This document shows positions 14,877 to 22,732 of a DNA stretch of 45,990 nt, in pieces. Every line of letters starts with the position of its first letter. Within the stretch, counting starts at the first letter, position 1. A model generated the notes under the pieces. That model searched no databases. It saw only the letters and a program-made list of their open reading frames with translations, and was not told where the DNA came from. Position numbers and translations under genes: made by a program. Source of the DNA: Streptomyces sp. WM6386 (GTDB lineage: Bacteria > Actinomycetota > Actinomycetes > Streptomycetales > Streptomycetaceae); the NCBI RefSeq assembly GCF_000972385.1, contig NZ_JXTE01000066.1:1-45990 (forward strand), written 5' to 3'.

Positions 14877-16571
14877 GTGCGCATCGGACTGCTTACGGAG
14901 GGTGGCTATCCGTATGTGAGCGGTGACGCCAGGCTCTGGTGCGACCGGCTCGTGCGCGGGCTCGGGCAGCACGAGTTCGACATCTACGCGCTCAGCCGCA
15001 GCGAGCGCCAGGAGGACGAGGGCTGGGTCCCGCTTCCCTCGCAGGTCAGCCGAGTGCGTACGGCGCCCCTGTGGACGGCCGAGGACGACGGCGTCGGGTA
15101 CGGGCGCCGTGCGCGCCGGCGGTTCGCCGAGTGCTACGGCGAGTTGGCGGCCGTACTCTGCGCGGGCCCCTCCGAAGAGCCGTCGGCCCTTGAGGCGGAC
15201 CGTTTCGGCAGCGCGCTGTACGGTCTCGCCGAACTGGCCCGCGACGAGGGCGGGCTGGTGGGGGCGCTGCGCTCCGAGACCGCCGTACGCGCCCTCGAGC
15301 ACGCCGTGCGTGCGCCGGGCGCCGCACGCACGGCCCGCGAGGCGCGCGTACCCGATCTGCTCGCCGTGGCCGCACACCTGGAACGCGCACTGCGCCCCCT
15401 GTCCCTCGACTGGTACGAGGACGACGGGCTCGGCTCGGTCGACCTGTGCCACGCGGCCTCCGGCGGCCCGGCCGCTCTGCCCGGACTGCTCGCCCGCCAT
15501 TTCTCCGACGTCCCCCTGCTGGTGACCGAGTACGGGGTGCGGTTGCGGACGCACTACCTGTCCGCCACGGACGCCTCGCCGTCGGTGCGGTCGCTGCTCG
15601 CCGCCTTCCACAGCCGGCTCGCCGCCGAGATCTACGGCCGCGCCGCGCTCGTCACCGCGGGCAACACACACGCCCGCCGCTGGCAGGAGCGCTGCGGCGC
15701 CGACCGCGACAAGATCCGCACGGTCTATCCGGGTATGGACGCCGCCCGCTTCGCGGAGGTCGGCGAGTCCCCGGAGTGCGCGGATCCCGACACCCTGGTC
15801 TGGGTCGGCCGTATCGAACCGACCAAGGACCTCATCTCCCTCCTGCACGCCTTCGCGGAGATCCGCAAGGAGGAGCCGAAGACCCGACTGCGCATCATCG
15901 GAGTGGCCGCAGGTCCCGAGGGCGCGGCCTACCTCGGCCACTGCAAGGCGCTGGCCGCGCAGCTCTTCCCGGACGAGGCGGACGGACTGCACGCCGTCGG
16001 CGACAACCCGGTCTCCTTCGGGGAGATCGGCGGCCCGGAGGTCCCGGCCCTCGCCGACGCGTACGCGTCGGGCGCCGTGACCGTCCTGTCCAGCGTCGTC
16101 GAGGGTTTTCCGATCAGCCTGGTGGAGGCCATGTTCTGCGGCCGCGCGACCGTGTCCACGGACGTGGGTGCGGTGGTGGAGGCCATCGGCGGCACCGGAC
16201 TCGTCGTCCCCCCGCGCAATCCACGGGCGCTCGCCGAGGCGTGCGTGACCCTGTTGCGCGACCCCGAGCGCCGTGAGCGCCTGGGCGCCGCGGCACGCGC
16301 GCGGGCGCTCGAGCTGTTCACCGTCGAACAGAACATCACGGCATTTCACGGCATTTACCTGGAGATCGTCTCGCGACACCCGGTCCGCCGGGTCGTCCTC
16401 GACGACACCACTGGAGAGCCGCTTCCGTTCGCCGTCCCCGCCGAGGCCCACCTGCCCGGCCGCTGGACGGACTCCGGAGCCCGGGTCGTGGCCCGCGGCG
16501 GCCCCGGCTGGGCGGCAGGCCCTCCGGTACGCGCCAACACCCCGTTGCCCGCCACGGAGGGAGCGCGATGA
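14877..16571 (+). CDS. PelF-like GT4 glycosyltransferase (DUF3492 N-domain)
   Basis: A 564-aa cytoplasmic GT-B glycosyltransferase. The N-terminal half (RIGLLTEGGYPYVSGDARLW onset) is of the DUF3492 type found in PelF, the enzyme that polymerises the GalNAc-rich Pel exopolysaccharide. The C-terminal half is a GT4 domain with VGRIEPTKD at about 310-318 and the retaining EX7E motif EGFPISLVE (E409 to E417), followed by a sugar-nucleotide-binding end. It probably uses a UDP-sugar. The GTG at 14877 is chosen because family members start at this position; a frame to 14772 adds Arg-rich non-conserved sequence. It overlaps the membrane-protein gene (ATGA), so enzyme and membrane partner are coupled. 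The sugar and acceptor are unproven. Confidence 0.85.
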   Translation: MRIGLLTEGGYPYVSGDARLWCDRLVRGLGQHEFDIYALSRSERQEDEGWVPLPSQVSRVRTAPLWTAEDDGVGYGRRARRRFAECYGELAAVLCAGPSEEPSALEADRFGSALYGLAELARDEGGLVGALRSETAVRALEHAVRAPGAARTAREARVPDLLAVAAHLERALRPLSLDWYEDDGLGSVDLCHAASGGPAALPGLLARHFSDVPLLVTEYGVRLRTHYLSATDASPSVRSLLAAFHSRLAAEIYGRAALVTAGNTHARRWQERCGADRDKIRTVYPGMDAARFAEVGESPECADPDTLVWVGRIEPTKDLISLLHAFAEIRKEEPKTRLRIIGVAAGPEGAAYLGHCKALAAQLFPDEADGLHAVGDNPVSFGEIGGPEVPALADAYASGAVTVLSSVVEGFPISLVEAMFCGRATVSTDVGAVVEAIGGTGLVVPPRNPRALAEACVTLLRDPERRERLGAAARARALELFTVEQNITAFHGIYLEIVSRHPVRRVVLDDTTGEPLPFAVPAEAHLPGRWTDSGARVVARGGPGWAAGPPVRANTPLPATEGAR

Positions 16572-17866
16572 GCGACCTCGGCGAACTGGACCGTCCCGGC
16601 ACCCCGGCCGGCCCCGGCCCGTGGGACGCACGGTCGGAGGAGTGGCTGGCGGGGGACGGCGACGAAGGGCAGGGTGTTGACGCCGACGGCACCGAAACCG
16701 CCGTAGTCACCGCAGAAGAGGACGGGACGACCCCCCGCGGTCCCGAGGCACCCGCGGCCCGCAGACAGCCGCCTGCCCCCCGCCGCGCCGCCGCGGACCC
16801 CGTGAAGGCCCTGATCCACCGCCATCGCGAGCTGTGCGAACGGGCCGTGGATCCCCTGGAGATCGCGGCAGGCCTGGAGGCACACGGCGTCACCGACCGC
16901 ACCGCGACCCGCTTCCGCCACCGGGACGTCTTCTCCCTCGCGGAGGAGATGTACGCGCGCGTGTCGAGAGACGGCGAGCCCCCCTCACCCGCCATCCCAC
17001 CCGACGCCCCCCGAGCAAGCGCCGACTGGATCCTGCTCACCCTCCTGCCGGGCGCCCTGTGCGCCGCGACAGTGGCCGGCCTCCGCCTCACCGACGGTCA
17101 GCCCCGTCTGACCGTGGCCGTCGTGGGCACGCTCGCCGTGGCTCTGTCGCTGCGCGCGGCACTCACCCGCGGCCCCCTGAGCACCACCCACCACTCACCA
17201 CCCCGCATCCTCACCCTGACCTGCTGGCTGATCGCCTACGCCCTCCTGGGCGACGGCCTGCTCCAAGCAGCCGTCACCGGCGGCCCCGACACCCTCCCCA
17301 CCGGCACCCCCGACGGCCCCTGGCCACTGACGACCGCCCCCGTCCTGGCTCTCACCCTGTCCTGCGCCCCCGCGGCCTGGACCGCCCGTCTTTTCACCAC
17401 CCGAGCCCGCCGCAAACTCACGCTCAGCCGGGGCCTGGAGGACTTCACCGCCTCCGTACTGCCGCTGTTGTTCGGCGTGTTCGTCCTGTACCTGTGCGCC
17501 CTGACGGCCCTGCTGATCCCGACCTCGGCAGTCCTGGGCGAACCCGCCCGCTACGCCCAGACCCTCACCCTGGGCGCCCTCCTCTTCCTGTCCCGTCTCC
17601 TCACCACCCACGGCTTCACCCACGCCCCGGCACTCGTCCTGACCGCCACGGCCATGACAGAGCTGACCGCCATCGCCTCGGTCTTCACCGCCCGCCTCCC
17701 GGGCTGCGACTTCCTGGGCGCCCCGATCGAGTCACTCGCCGCGGCATGGGACCCGGGCGGCGTCCCGACGCTCGCCTGCGCGGCAGGAGCGCTCACCCTC
17801 CTGCTGCACGCGGCCCGCCGGCTGACGAGGGCCTCGGCCCACGCCCCCACGGACCAGCAGTGGTGA
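16568..17866 (+). CDS. Multi-pass membrane protein of the glycan locus
   Basis: A 432-aa protein with a cytoplasmic N-terminal part of about 145 residues and about eight membrane helices afterwards (from ILLTLLPGALCAATVAGL to the end near LTLLLHAARRL). The N-part contains an unusual soluble motif, DPLEIAAGLEAHGVTD followed by RFRHRDVFSLAEE, that may be a small helical domain. It is not recognisably PelG or a Wzx-type flippase, but its coupling to the glycosyltransferase (ATGA overlap) suggests it anchors the enzyme or moves its product across the membrane. Codon use becomes extremely C-rich in the last 700 bp. Function unknown. Confidence 0.75.
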   Translation: MSDLGELDRPGTPAGPGPWDARSEEWLAGDGDEGQGVDADGTETAVVTAEEDGTTPRGPEAPAARRQPPAPRRAAADPVKALIHRHRELCERAVDPLEIAAGLEAHGVTDRTATRFRHRDVFSLAEEMYARVSRDGEPPSPAIPPDAPRASADWILLTLLPGALCAATVAGLRLTDGQPRLTVAVVGTLAVALSLRAALTRGPLSTTHHSPPRILTLTCWLIAYALLGDGLLQAAVTGGPDTLPTGTPDGPWPLTTAPVLALTLSCAPAAWTARLFTTRARRKLTLSRGLEDFTASVLPLLFGVFVLYLCALTALLIPTSAVLGEPARYAQTLTLGALLFLSRLLTTHGFTHAPALVLTATAMTELTAIASVFTARLPGCDFLGAPIESLAAAWDPGGVPTLACAAGALTLLLHAARRLTRASAHAPTDQQW

Positions 17867-18000
17867 GGCAACGGGGCACGAACCCGACGACGCACGACGA
17901 AGCAGTACGGCGCCCCGCGCGTCCCCACTCACACCAGCAGGCCGTCGCAGGCATCTCGCCCCACCTTCGGCGGCCCACCGTTCTGACAGGAGAGCACCAC

Positions 18001-18048
18001 ATGAACACCTCCCGACCCGAAGACCCGGCGACGGGAGCCGCACGATGA
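18001..18048 (+). CDS. 15-aa coupling ORF before the epimerase gene
   Basis: ATG at 18001 follows a strong AGGAGAG ribosome site by 8 bases and reads 15 codons (MNTSRPEDPATGAAR), ending in a TGA that overlaps the ATG of the epimerase (ATGA at 18045-18048). The epimerase has no good ribosome site of its own, so this mini-ORF probably delivers ribosomes to it by coupling. The 134 bp before it (17867-18000) hold no gene. Confidence 0.55.
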   Translation: MNTSRPEDPATGAAR

Positions 18049-19004
18049 GGGTCCTGATGATCGGAGCCAACGGCTACCTCGGCCGCTTCGTCGCCGACCG
18101 CCTGCTCGCCGACCCGGCCGTCCAGCTCACCGCCCTCGGCCGCGGCGACGACGCCGATGTCCGCTTCGACCTCGCGTCCGGCAGTCCCGGAGCACTCACC
18201 CGCTTCCTCGACGCGGTCCATCCCGGCGTGGTCATCAACTGCGCGGGCGCCACCCGCGGCGGCGCCCGTGAACTCGCCCGCCACAACACCGTCGCCGTGG
18301 CCACCGTCTGCGAGGCCCTGCGCCGCAGCGGCTGCGGGGCACGGCTGGTCCAGATCGGCTGCGGCGCCGAGTACGGCCCGAGCCAGCCCGGCTCCTCCAC
18401 CGCCGAGGACGCCGTCCCCCGCCCCGGCGGCCCGTACGGCGTCAGCAAACTCGCCGCCACCGAACTGGTCCTGGGGTCCGGCCTGGACGCGGTCGTGCTC
18501 CGCGTCTTCTCACCGGCAGGCCCCGGCACCCCCGCAGGATCCCCGCTCGGCCGCCTCGCCGAGGCCATGCGCCGCGCCATGCAGTCCGGTGACGGCGAAC
18601 TCAAGCTCGGCGGCCTGGGCGCCCAACGGGACTTCATCGATGTCCGCGACGTCGCCCGCGCCGTCCACGCCGCCAGCCTCTCCGCCGCGCAGGGCGTCAT
18701 CAACATCGGCTCCGGCCGTGCCGTCCGCCTCCGTGACGCCGCCGCCGTCCTGGCCCGCGTGGCCGGGTACGGGGGCGCCCTCCACGAACTCGACGGACCT
18801 CCCGGCCCGCTCAGGGCAACCATCGGCCACCCCCGCTCCGAACCGGACCATGGCGCTCCGGCCGCGTACCCGTACCCGGACGGCTGCGGCAGCTGGCAGC
18901 AGGCCGATGTGCGCACCGCACGCGACCGGCTCGGCTGGCGCCCCCGGATCAACCTCGAAGAGTCCCTCGCCGACATCTGGATGGAGGCGGCATGCCGCAT
19001 CTGA
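18045..19004 (+). CDS. NAD-dependent epimerase/dehydratase (extended SDR)
   Basis: A 319-aa Rossmann-fold enzyme that probably interconverts a nucleotide sugar. The cofactor motif GANGYLG is at 7-13, the YxxxK pair is Y131 and K135 (YGVSK), and FIDVRDVARA marks the C-terminal substrate domain. At the position normally held by the catalytic Ser/Thr the sequence reads IGCGAEYG (104-111), giving Cys106, which may alter activity. In a Pel-like setting the expected role is making UDP-GalNAc or a related sugar by C4 epimerisation; this is inference. It overlaps the next gene by 13 bases. Confidence 0.82.
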   Translation: MRVLMIGANGYLGRFVADRLLADPAVQLTALGRGDDADVRFDLASGSPGALTRFLDAVHPGVVINCAGATRGGARELARHNTVAVATVCEALRRSGCGARLVQIGCGAEYGPSQPGSSTAEDAVPRPGGPYGVSKLAATELVLGSGLDAVVLRVFSPAGPGTPAGSPLGRLAEAMRRAMQSGDGELKLGGLGAQRDFIDVRDVARAVHAASLSAAQGVINIGSGRAVRLRDAAAVLARVAGYGGALHELDGPPGPLRATIGHPRSEPDHGAPAAYPYPDGCGSWQQADVRTARDRLGWRPRINLEESLADIWMEAACRI

Positions 19005-19741
19005 CCAGCACGAAGAAGCTCACGTCCGGCACTGAACTCCATACCGGCCTCGGTGTCCCCGGCTTCGCCCACCCCCTCGTCGCCCCCGCCGAATGGGCCG
19101 AACTCACCCGCCCCGGCACCCCCGTGCACTGGGTCGTCCTCAATGTCGCAGACGGCCCCGGCAGTCGCCCCGATCCGCACTGTCTGGAGGCGGCCGGCCG
19201 GCTGCGCAACGCGGGCGTCCGGGTCCTCGGCCACATCGACGCGACATACGGAGCGCGCGGCTTCGGCGAGATGATCTCCGACGCGCACCGCTACATCGAC
19301 TGGTACAAGGCCGACGGCTTCCTCCTCGACCGCTGCCCGACCGAACGCGCCGCGCTCCCCGAGATCCGCCGCACGGTCACCACGCTCCGCGCGATCCGCG
19401 ACGACGCCCATGTCGTCCTCGGCCATGGCACCCATCCGCACCCCGGCTACGCGGAGAGCGCCGACCAGTTGGTCACCTTCTCCGGCCCGTGGAGCGACTA
19501 CCGCTGGTCGCAGGTGGCCGAGTGGACCGCCGACCATCCGCCCGAGCGCTTCTGCCATCTCGTCCACGGGGTGCCGGGCGGCCATCTCGACGAGGCGCTG
19601 CGCATCGCCCGTTGGCAGGGCGCCTCGACCATCTACTTCACGGACCGCACGGACCGGGGCGGCCGCACCGATCCCTGGGAGGCGATGCCCGGCTACTGGG
19701 ACGAAATCGTCTCGCGGATCGGAACAGGTGTCTCGGAATGA
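18992..19741 (+). CDS. Spherulin-4-like (GH135/Sph3-type) protein, altered active site
   Basis: A 249-aa TIM-barrel-type protein of the spherulation-specific family 4. Known members such as Aspergillus Sph3 cleave galactosaminogalactan and are needed for its synthesis. Family landmarks are GVPGFAHPLV (21-30), DATYGARGF (83-91), DGFLLDR (108-114) and the HGTHPHPGY segment near 145-153. The family's Asp is present (D113), but the next residue, usually Glu, is R114, and a later Glu position (FE) appears as S164. So two of three catalytic acids seem replaced (by-eye alignment). No signal peptide, so it is cytoplasmic. The start at 18992 has GGAGG 5 bases upstream and overlaps the epimerase. Confidence 0.78.
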   Translation: MPHLTSTKKLTSGTELHTGLGVPGFAHPLVAPAEWAELTRPGTPVHWVVLNVADGPGSRPDPHCLEAAGRLRNAGVRVLGHIDATYGARGFGEMISDAHRYIDWYKADGFLLDRCPTERAALPEIRRTVTTLRAIRDDAHVVLGHGTHPHPGYAESADQLVTFSGPWSDYRWSQVAEWTADHPPERFCHLVHGVPGGHLDEALRIARWQGASTIYFTDRTDRGGRTDPWEAMPGYWDEIVSRIGTGVSE

Positions 19742-19804
19742 AGAAGGCCATGGCAGTGTTACGGGGAGAACAACTGTAGTGATTGACCGACCAACGGAGT
19801 CCCC

Positions 19805-20983
19805 GTGTCGCTGCCACCCCTGGTCGAGCCCGCTTCCGAGCTCACCGTAGACGAGGTCCGCAGGTACTCCCGCCACCTGATCATCCCCGATGTCGGGATG
19901 GACGGGCAGAAGCGGCTGAAGAACGCCAAGGTGCTGTGTGTGGGCGCCGGCGGCCTGGGCTCGCCGGCGCTGATGTACCTGGCCGCGGCGGGCGTGGGCA
20001 CGCTCGGCATCGTGGAGTTCGACGAGGTCGACGAGTCGAACCTGCAGCGCCAGATCATCCACAGCCAGGCCGACATCGGCCGCTCCAAGGCCGAGTCCGC
20101 CCGTGACTCCGTCCTCGGCATCAACCCGTACGTGAACGTGATCCTCCACGAAGAGCGGCTCGAGGCCGAGAACGTGATGGACATCTTCAGCCAGTACGAC
20201 CTGATCGTCGACGGCACCGACAACTTCGCGACCCGCTACCTGGTCAACGACGCGGCCGTGCTGCTGAACAAGCCGTACGTGTGGGGTTCGATCTACCGCT
20301 TCGACGGCCAGGCCTCGGTCTTCTGGGCCGAGCACGGCCCGTGCTACCGCTGCCTCTACCCGGAGCCCCCGCCGCCGGGCATGGTCCCCTCCTGCGCCGA
20401 GGGCGGCGTCCTGGGTGTGCTCTGCGCGTCCATCGGCTCCATCCAGGTCAACGAGGCCATCAAGCTCCTCGCGGGCATCGGCGAGCCGCTCCTCGGCCGC
20501 CTGATGATCTACGACGCCCTGGAGATGCAGTACCGCCAGGTCAAGGTCCGCAAGGACCCGAACTGCGCGGTCTGCGGCGAGAACCCGACCGTCACCGAGC
20601 TCATCGACTACGAGGCCTTCTGCGGCGTCGTCTCCGAGGAGGCCCAGGAGGCGGCCGCCGGCTCGACGATCACTCCCAAGCAGCTCAAGGAGTGGATCGA
20701 CGACGGCGAGAACATCGAGATCATCGACGTCCGCGAGATCAACGAGTACGAGATCGTCTCCATCCCGGGCGCCAAGCTGATCCCGAAGAACGAGTTCCTC
20801 ATGGGCACCGCCCTGGAGAGCCTCCCGCAGGACAAGAAGATCGTCCTGCACTGCAAGACGGGTGTCCGCAGTGCGGAAGTCCTCGCCGTGCTGAAGTCCG
20901 CGGGCTTCGCGGACGCCGTGCACGTCGGCGGCGGCGTGATCGGCTGGGTCCACCAGATCGAGCCGGACAAGCCGGTGTACTGA
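19805..20983 (+). CDS. moeZ: MoeZ sulfur-carrier adenylyltransferase/sulfurtransferase
   Basis: A 392-aa two-domain enzyme that adenylates the C-terminus of ubiquitin-like sulfur carriers and then transfers sulfur to it, serving molybdopterin, cysteine and other sulfur pathways. The E1/ThiF domain has GAGGLGS at 47-53, NLQRQIIH, DGTDNFATR and two CxxC zinc pairs (CYRC, CAVC). The rhodanese domain (about 288-392) has its active-site cysteine at C350 in HCKTGVRS. Length and both domains are complete. The GTG start at 19805 has GGAG upstream. In Streptomyces, MoeZ is known to activate several sulfur carriers, including those of secondary metabolism. It converges on the peptidase gene across a shared terminator. 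Confidence 0.95.
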   Translation: MSLPPLVEPASELTVDEVRRYSRHLIIPDVGMDGQKRLKNAKVLCVGAGGLGSPALMYLAAAGVGTLGIVEFDEVDESNLQRQIIHSQADIGRSKAESARDSVLGINPYVNVILHEERLEAENVMDIFSQYDLIVDGTDNFATRYLVNDAAVLLNKPYVWGSIYRFDGQASVFWAEHGPCYRCLYPEPPPPGMVPSCAEGGVLGVLCASIGSIQVNEAIKLLAGIGEPLLGRLMIYDALEMQYRQVKVRKDPNCAVCGENPTVTELIDYEAFCGVVSEEAQEAAAGSTITPKQLKEWIDDGENIEIIDVREINEYEIVSIPGAKLIPKNEFLMGTALESLPQDKKIVLHCKTGVRSAEVLAVLKSAGFADAVHVGGGVIGWVHQIEPDKPVY

Positions 20984-21000
20984 CCGGACCTGCTGCGATC

Positions 21001-21041
21001 GGCGGGGGTTGCACGCACCACGGGTGTGTGGAACCCCCGCC
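21001..21041. terminator. Bidirectional terminator between moeZ and peptidase genes
   Basis: GGCGGGGGTT (21001-21010) pairs with AACCCCCGCC (21032-21041). The inner sequence CACGCACC/GGTGTGTG extends the stem to a tight ACG loop. It lies between two convergent genes (stops at 20983 and 21046) and suits both. Confidence 0.85.
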
Positions 21042-21045
21042 GTCG

Positions 21046-22602
21046 TCATGAGCAGACCTTGCCGTCCTTCGGCACGGTGCCCTTGAGCAGATACGCGTTC
21101 ACCGTGGAGTCGACGCAGTCGCTCCCGCTGCCGTACGCCCCGTGCCCCTCGCCCTTCCAGGTGAGCACCACGCCGACGTCCTTGCCCAGTTCGTCCGCCA
21201 TCTTCCGGGCGCCCTCGTAGGGCGTCGCCGGGTCGCCGGTGTTGCCGACCACGAGGACCGGCGGCGCACCGGGAGCGCTCACCTCGGGGGTGTCCCACTG
21301 TCCGGTCACCGGCCAGTCGTGGCACCAGCCGGCCGTGTCCCAGCCCAGGAAGGCACCGAAGACGGGCGAGAGCTTCTCGAACGTCGGCAGCAGCCTCTTC
21401 GTCTCCGCGGCGGTCGGCCGCTGCTTGTCGTCCAAGCACGATATGACCCGTTGCGAGTGGGTCGTCGTGCCGTAGTGCCCCGCGGTGTCCCGCTCGTTGT
21501 AGCCGTCGGCGAGTGTCAGCAGCTCCGAGCCGTCGCCCTGTTCCGCGGCCTCCAGCGCGCTGGTCAGGGTGGGCCAGCTGGCCTTGCTGTACAGGGGAAG
21601 CACGATGCCGGTGACCGCGAGCGTCTGTGTCAGCTTCCGGTCGGAGCCGGTCGGCAGCGGGTTCGCGTCGAGCTCCTTCAGCAGGTCGGCGATCTTCCGC
21701 GTGCCCTGCTCGGGGTCCTGGCCGGTCGACTTCAGGTAGTCGTCGAGCGCCCGCTGGAAGCCCCGGGTCTGGTTCTCCGCGTGGCCCACCGTGTCGGCGC
21801 TCGGGTCGACGACCGCGTCGAGGACCTGCCGTCCGACGTTCTTCGGGAACAGGTGGGCGTAGACGCCGCCGAGTTCGGTGCCGTAGGAGATGCCGAAGTA
21901 GTGCATCTTCGTGTCGCCCAGCACCTGGCGCATGAGGTCCATGTCGCGTGCGGAGTCGGTGGTCGAGACGTGCGCCAGCAGTGCACCGGCGGCCTTCTCG
22001 CAGCCCGTGCCGAAGGTGGCGGCGTCCTTGAAGTACGCCGCTTCCTCAGTCGCGGTGTCCGGTGTCGCGTCCACGCTCTCGGCGGACTGGATCTCCTCGT
22101 CGCTGCGACAGCGCACGCCCTCGCTCTCGGCGACCCCGCGCGGGTCCCAGCTCACCAGGTCGTACCGCTCGCGAAGGGTGGAGACTGTCGCGCCGTACAG
22201 CGGCATCATGGACACGCCCGAGCCGCCCGGGCCGCCGAAGTTGAACAGCAGCGAGCCGAGGCGCTCGCTCTTGTCGCCGCGGGCCTTGGCGCGGATCAGT
22301 GCCAGACCGATCGTCCTGCCCTCCGGCTTCGCCCAGTCCAGCGGCACCTTGAGCGTCGCGCACTGCCATTCGCTGCTCGGCGCGGGGGAGTCCGCCGTGC
22401 CCTTGCAGCCCTCCCAGTCGAGCTGCTGAGAGGTCAGCGAGGACGGCAGCGCGGCGGCCGCCTCGGTGTCGGAGGCACCCGACGACGGAGTGGACGTGTT
22501 CGTCCCCTCGTCGCCCTCGTCGTCGGACGAGCCGCCGCTGCAGCCCCCCACCAGCAGTGCCGCGGCGGCGGCCAGGGCCGTCCACCGTACGAAACGCGTC
22601 AT
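21046..22602 (-). CDS. TAP-like secreted lipoprotein peptidase (first paralog)
   Basis: A 518-aa alpha/beta-hydrolase peptidase of the tripeptidyl-aminopeptidase (TAP/SlpD-SlpE) type, removing short N-terminal peptides outside the cell. The signal peptide ends in LLVGGC, making C21 the lipidated residue. The oxyanion segment is FNFGGPGGSG, the nucleophile S239 lies in GISYG, and the acid and histidine lie in NTGDPATP and GEGHGAYG. The TAP-like C-terminal domain is present. The ATG at 22602 has AAGGGGGG upstream; a frame to 22686 is not signal-peptide-like. It lies 130 bp downstream of a close paralog on the same strand. Confidence 0.9.
   Translation of the reverse strand: MTRFVRWTALAAAAALLVGGCSGGSSDDEGDEGTNTSTPSSGASDTEAAAALPSSLTSQQLDWEGCKGTADSPAPSSEWQCATLKVPLDWAKPEGRTIGLALIRAKARGDKSERLGSLLFNFGGPGGSGVSMMPLYGATVSTLRERYDLVSWDPRGVAESEGVRCRSDEEIQSAESVDATPDTATEEAAYFKDAATFGTGCEKAAGALLAHVSTTDSARDMDLMRQVLGDTKMHYFGISYGTELGGVYAHLFPKNVGRQVLDAVVDPSADTVGHAENQTRGFQRALDDYLKSTGQDPEQGTRKIADLLKELDANPLPTGSDRKLTQTLAVTGIVLPLYSKASWPTLTSALEAAEQGDGSELLTLADGYNERDTAGHYGTTTHSQRVISCLDDKQRPTAAETKRLLPTFEKLSPVFGAFLGWDTAGWCHDWPVTGQWDTPEVSAPGAPPVLVVGNTGDPATPYEGARKMADELGKDVGVVLTWKGEGHGAYGSGSDCVDSTVNAYLLKGTVPKDGKVCS
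21839..21905. repeat. 67-bp identity block, copy 1
   Basis: This block is base-for-base identical to 23550-23616 in the tandem paralog. It encodes the segment around the nucleophile serine. Identity also holds at synonymous positions, unlike the flanks, which diverge at once on both sides. Confidence 0.9.
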
Positions 22603-22732
22603 CGCAGTCCCCCCTTGCAGGCCGTCCGCACTGTGCCGCGGATGGCGGTCATGCCATGGTAGGCGGCCCGCATCACAGCTGCGCATGCCTGTGGATAACG
22701 CTCTGACCTGCTGATTTTCCGGAATCCTCGCG

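Noticed and set aside
19751..19780. Possible moeZ promoter (TGGCAG with TGTAGT, 18-base spacing)
   Set aside because: The -35 match is poor, so no promoter is called.
18074..21439. Minus-strand frame of 1121 codons across the epimerase, spherulin-like and moeZ genes
   Set aside because: It spans three well-supported genes antisense and several intergenic gaps, with no recognisable domain.
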